The notes beneath the pieces were generated by a model that was not told where the DNA came from, did not search any database, and was given only the letters and a program-made list of their open reading frames with translations. Shown here in pieces: positions 10,688 to 13,660 of a stretch of 13,660 bases of DNA. Location: NCBI GenBank assembly GCA_951800675.1, contig CATOKC010000091.1, positions 1-13,660 on the forward strand. The letters run 5' to 3'. The stretch is from an uncultured Oscillibacter sp. Its GTDB lineage: Bacteria > Bacillota_A > Clostridia > Oscillospirales > Oscillospiraceae. The position numbers and the translations under genes were made by a program. The number at the start of each line of letters is the position of its first letter. Position 1 is the stretch's first letter.

Positions 10688-13660
10688 ATGAAGAAACATT
10701 TTAAGACCCTGCGCGAACGCGGCCTTGCCCTGTTTCTCGCCTTCGTCATGTGCTTCTCCCTGCTTCCTGCGCAGGCAATGGCCCAAGATGCCGGGACAGC
10801 AGGGGCGGAGAATACATACTCCATCTGTGACAATGCTGATAATCGTATTCAGCAGTTGCAGGAGTGGCTGAACGAGAAGACTGCAGATACTATTATCAGC
10901 ATTGAGGTGCAGGCAGATATCTGGTTCAACCAGACGCTGAATATCCCCGCCGGGTTGGATGTCACTGTCTATGCCAATGGTGGGACCATCCGCCGTGACA
11001 CCGAAGGCGGCTTCAGCTGCCCCATGTTTTCTGTGCCAGCAGGCGCAAAGCTGACCCTGCGGAATGTCACAATAGAAAGCCGCGATAAGACAAACAACAC
11101 GCCCGACTCCGGTGCTAGTATGGTCGTAGTAAACGGCGGTGAGTGTGTCCTGGGCAGCGGTGCAAAGCTGGCTGAGGGCCGGTTCTATAATGGCGATGGC
11201 CCTAAAAAGGGCGGTGCAGTCTATCTGAATGGCGGGAAATTTACCATGCAGGAGGGTTCTACCATTGCACACTGTGGTGCCAAGGATGCCGGCGGCGCAG
11301 TCTATGTGGCTAAGGGGGAGTTTATTGCTGAGTCCGGCGCAACCATCGGCGAATGCTGGGTCGGCACCCAAAAGCAAGGCACAAAGGTATATGTGGCAGA
11401 AGGTGCGACATTCAAAAACGATGCCGGTATTGACGGAGTTCGCGATGCAAATGACACCCTGCCAGACCAGTTTGTCGATGAGTGGCTGGTCATAACGATC
11501 CTCAGAAACAACCCCAACGGTAATGGTATCCCGAGTGAGCCAAGTACAGTTAGCGGATGCACGTGGGATCATTTGATGAAGTCGAATGGCGGGTATACCA
11601 TTGCAACAACAGGCAATCAGTGGGATCTTACTTTTACGAAAAATCCCGCAGAAGTCGTGAAGACTGAGATCCTAAACAGTCCGGAGTATATTGCTTCGAC
11701 CAATGTCAATGACCGTTCTTGGGGCGTTGCCGACTCTACCGGTGTGAAAACAAAGAAATGGCTGAAGCTGGATGAGGCATTCTGGAGCAAGTATCTTGAT
11801 GTCCTGGCAACGGCGAACATGTATCAGGTGATCGGTGCCGGTGGTGTTCTGACTGATAGCAACAAAGAGCAATACAAGGTAGTTCCTTATGTAGTCAAGT
11901 ACCAAAATAACGGCAATAACTATGACGGTTGGCACATTGACTGCGCCGTGATTCCCAAGAACTCCCTGCAGCTGACCTATAACCTGAATCTGCCTAACGG
12001 CGTGTCAACGAACACTTCTGGGTTTGGGCTTCCGCTGACCGTAATCGGCATACCTGGTGCAGCGACGGTGGAGGCGAAGCCCGTAGGGACGTTGTACTTC
12101 AATAATACCCAGGTTACTCCCGTTGGTCCCGACGGCACGACCGACAGTGCTACGCGAATTGGAGCAAAGTACCAGAATCAGGACATTACCTTGCTGTTCA
12201 AGGGTTGGAGTACAACGCCAGATGGTATCGGGCAAAGCCTGTATCGGCCTGGTGCTGACGCTAGCTTCAATGAGACCACCACGCTCTATGCTCAGTGGAC
12301 GCAGACACCGCCGTATTCTATCACCTACGATGGGCTGGAGAACAGCACATTTGCTGACAACAACCCCAATCCTACCAGTTATTCCATCGTGACGCCCACC
12401 TTTACCCTCCAGAACCCTACTAAAGAAGGCTATAAATTCCTGGGTTGGACGGGAACCGGCTTGGATGGAGCAACAGAGACGGTAACCATTGAGCAGGGCA
12501 GCACAGGGGATCGCAGCTACACAGCTACGTGGGAGGCGATCAAGGTCACCGCAGTCCCCAACGGCGGCGCGTGGCAGAGTTCCCTGCCCAGCAACTGGAC
12601 GGACGCTGAGACTTCCGGCAACAAGGTGTCTGAGCTGGCGAATGGCAGTGTGACGCTGCCCGTGGCAGCGAACATCACCAAGACCGGCCTGACCCTGGCT
12701 GGCTGGAAGGGCAGCGACAACGAGGACTACGCCCCCGGCGCGTCCGTCAGTCCTGACAAGGACCTGACCGTCACCGCCCAGTGGGCCGGCCTGAGCATCA
12801 CCAAGAGCGCCGATCCGACTTCCGGTGTGAAGGTGGGTGAGGACATCACCTACACTGTCAAGGTGACCAACACCGGCGACGTGGACCTGACCGGCGTGGT
12901 CGTGGACGACGCCATGAAGGCTAAGGTCACGCTTGCCACCGGCAGTGACTGGAGCATCGGCGATCTGGCCCACGGCGCGTCCAAGGAGATCAAGTATACC
13001 TATACGGTCGCCGCTGCGGACGTGACCGCCGGAAGCGTCAAGAACACCGCCACCGTCAAGGGCAAAGGGCCGAACGACTCCGAGCCGTCAGCGAAGACCG
13101 GCGAGGTCGTGGTGAAGACGCAGGGGCAGATCACCAGCGTGACCAAGGAGCGTCTGACCACCGTTCCCGCTGGCGTGACGATCCCCACTGGTGTGGAGAT
13201 CAACACCCAGGATACCGTGGTCCTGCCCGCTGACGGCAGCAGCGTGACCCTGCTCTACAGCATCACCGTCAAGGGCGATGCGGGAGCGAAGTACACCGTG
13301 AGCGATACCGGCGCGACCTGGATCAGCGGGCCGACGCTGGGCGAGGAGCACACCCTTGGCGATAGCGACGCGGTCATCTACGTGACCAAGAGCTTCACCA
13401 AGACGGCCTTGAACAGCGAAGGTAATCTGACCAACACCGCGACGGCTGGCGGCAAGAGCGATACCGAGGAAACGCCTGGCGAGGTCGAGAAGACCATCAC
13501 CAGCGTGGCCAAGGAGCGTCTGACCACCGTTCCCGCTGGCGTGACGATCCCCACTGGTGTGGAGATCAACACCCAGGATACCGTGGTCCTGCCCGCTGAC
13601 GGCAGCAGCGTGACCCTGCTCTACAGCATCACCGTCAAGGGCGATGCGGGAGCGAAGTAC
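10688..13660 (+). CDS. Large secreted multi-domain surface protein (3' end outside window)
   Basis: At least 991 residues, open to the window edge. Residues 1-32 are a signal peptide: basic MKKHFKTLRERG, hydrophobic core, cut after AMA. Residues about 174-225 have beta-helix-like GGAVYLNGG / GGAVYVAKG repeats. InlB/Listeria-Bacteroides-type repeats follow near 504-535 (FKGWSTT to LYAQW), 584-611 (FLGWTG) and 670-696 (LAGWKG to TAQW). A DUF11-like domain spans about 701-795 (SITKSADP, ITYTVKVTNTGD, NTATVKG). From residue 815 a 122-residue unit repeats almost exactly. This is an adhesin-like, probably wall-attached protein; the sorting signal would be further right. Expression is likely gated by the riboswitches and, by read-through, the invertible promoter. 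I see no promoter of its own. Confidence 0.9.
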   Translation, partial: MKKHFKTLRERGLALFLAFVMCFSLLPAQAMAQDAGTAGAENTYSICDNADNRIQQLQEWLNEKTADTIISIEVQADIWFNQTLNIPAGLDVTVYANGGTIRRDTEGGFSCPMFSVPAGAKLTLRNVTIESRDKTNNTPDSGASMVVVNGGECVLGSGAKLAEGRFYNGDGPKKGGAVYLNGGKFTMQEGSTIAHCGAKDAGGAVYVAKGEFIAESGATIGECWVGTQKQGTKVYVAEGATFKNDAGIDGVRDANDTLPDQFVDEWLVITILRNNPNGNGIPSEPSTVSGCTWDHLMKSNGGYTIATTGNQWDLTFTKNPAEVVKTEILNSPEYIASTNVNDRSWGVADSTGVKTKKWLKLDEAFWSKYLDVLATANMYQVIGAGGVLTDSNKEQYKVVPYVVKYQNNGNNYDGWHIDCAVIPKNSLQLTYNLNLPNGVSTNTSGFGLPLTVIGIPGAATVEAKPVGTLYFNNTQVTPVGPDGTTDSATRIGAKYQNQDITLLFKGWSTTPDGIGQSLYRPGADASFNETTTLYAQWTQTPPYSITYDGLENSTFADNNPNPTSYSIVTPTFTLQNPTKEGYKFLGWTGTGLDGATETVTIEQGSTGDRSYTATWEAIKVTAVPNGGAWQSSLPSNWTDAETSGNKVSELANGSVTLPVAANITKTGLTLAGWKGSDNEDYAPGASVSPDKDLTVTAQWAGLSITKSADPTSGVKVGEDITYTVKVTNTGDVDLTGVVVDDAMKAKVTLATGSDWSIGDLAHGASKEIKYTYTVAAADVTAGSVKNTATVKGKGPNDSEPSAKTGEVVVKTQGQITSVTKERLTTVPAGVTIPTGVEINTQDTVVLPADGSSVTLLYSITVKGDAGAKYTVSDTGATWISGPTLGEEHTLGDSDAVIYVTKSFTKTALNSEGNLTNTATAGGKSDTEETPGEVEKTITSVAKERLTTVPAGVTIPTGVEINTQDTVVLPADGSSVTLLYSITVKGDAGAKY
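13130..13660 (+). repeat. Near-identical 366-bp tandem repeats in the surface gene
   Basis: Unit 1 spans 13130-13495 and unit 2 starts at 13496 and is cut by the window edge. The 165 bases of unit 2 that are visible differ from unit 1 by one base (ACC to GCC, Thr to Ala). Each unit encodes 122 residues beginning ITSV(T/A)KERLTTVPAG and ending near ETPGEVEKT, a DUF11-like stalk domain. Confidence 0.95.

Noticed and set aside
10475..11572. Long minus-strand frame opposite the riboswitches and surface gene start
   Set aside because: The plus strand has a signal peptide, ribosome binding site and continuous open frame for 2973 bases; the minus frame resembles nothing known.
12005..12973. 322-codon minus-strand frame in the surface gene
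   Set aside because: Antisense to the InlB/DUF11 repeats, biased composition, no ribosome binding site.
1..13660. tRNA, rRNA or CRISPR arrays
   Set aside because: No tRNA-like cloverleaf, ribosomal RNA segment or regularly spaced short repeat was seen on reading through; the only tandem repeats are coding units in the surface gene.

Overview
The window looks like part of an integrative and conjugative element (ICE) from a GC-rich gut Clostridium-like bacterium (Bacillota, probably Oscillospiraceae or a near relative). This rests on the gene set (MobP3-type relaxase, DUF3991/Toprim protein, CD1115-type VirD4 coupling protein, small winged-helix protein), strong AGGAGG ribosome binding sites, sigma-A promoters and Gram-positive surface-protein domains. 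The species cannot be named from the sequence alone.

Layout. 1-1863: a terminator-like hairpin, a ribbon-helix-helix relaxosome protein and the relaxase. 1875-2617: a type II toxin-antitoxin pair on the minus strand (PIN toxin, AbrB/MazE-like antitoxin) with a clear promoter. 2649-3698: three small genes of unknown function, two of them in a minus-strand pair driven by a good extended -10 promoter. 3756-7963: a plus-strand conjugation operon (DUF3991/Toprim, an unknown protein, VirD4 coupling protein, winged-helix protein) closed by a strong intrinsic terminator at 7970-8009.

From about 8010 onward the content changes to what looks like cargo. A complete tyrosine recombinase (8170-9015) is followed 14 bases later by one of two 22-bp inverted repeats (9030-9051 and 9304-9325, 20/22 identical). 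The 252-bp segment between them carries a TATAAT extended -10 promoter that points left in this copy, away from the genes downstream. Inverting the segment would aim it at a tandem-repeat AP2-domain gene (9346-10326), whose ribosome binding site lies just outside the right repeat. Then come two consecutive c-di-GMP-I (GEMM) riboswitch-like aptamers (about 10441-10530 and 10535-10645) and a very large secreted surface protein open to the end of the window (10688-13660+), with a signal peptide, beta-helix-like repeats, InlB-type repeats, a DUF11 domain and near-identical 122-residue repeats.

Main proposal: the cargo is a surface adhesin-like protein under two layers of control, DNA inversion of a promoter by its own recombinase and c-di-GMP sensing by tandem riboswitches, carried on a conjugative element. 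The sequenced molecule appears to be in the OFF orientation. Inversion activity, riboswitch function and the surface role are inferred from sequence and have not been tested.
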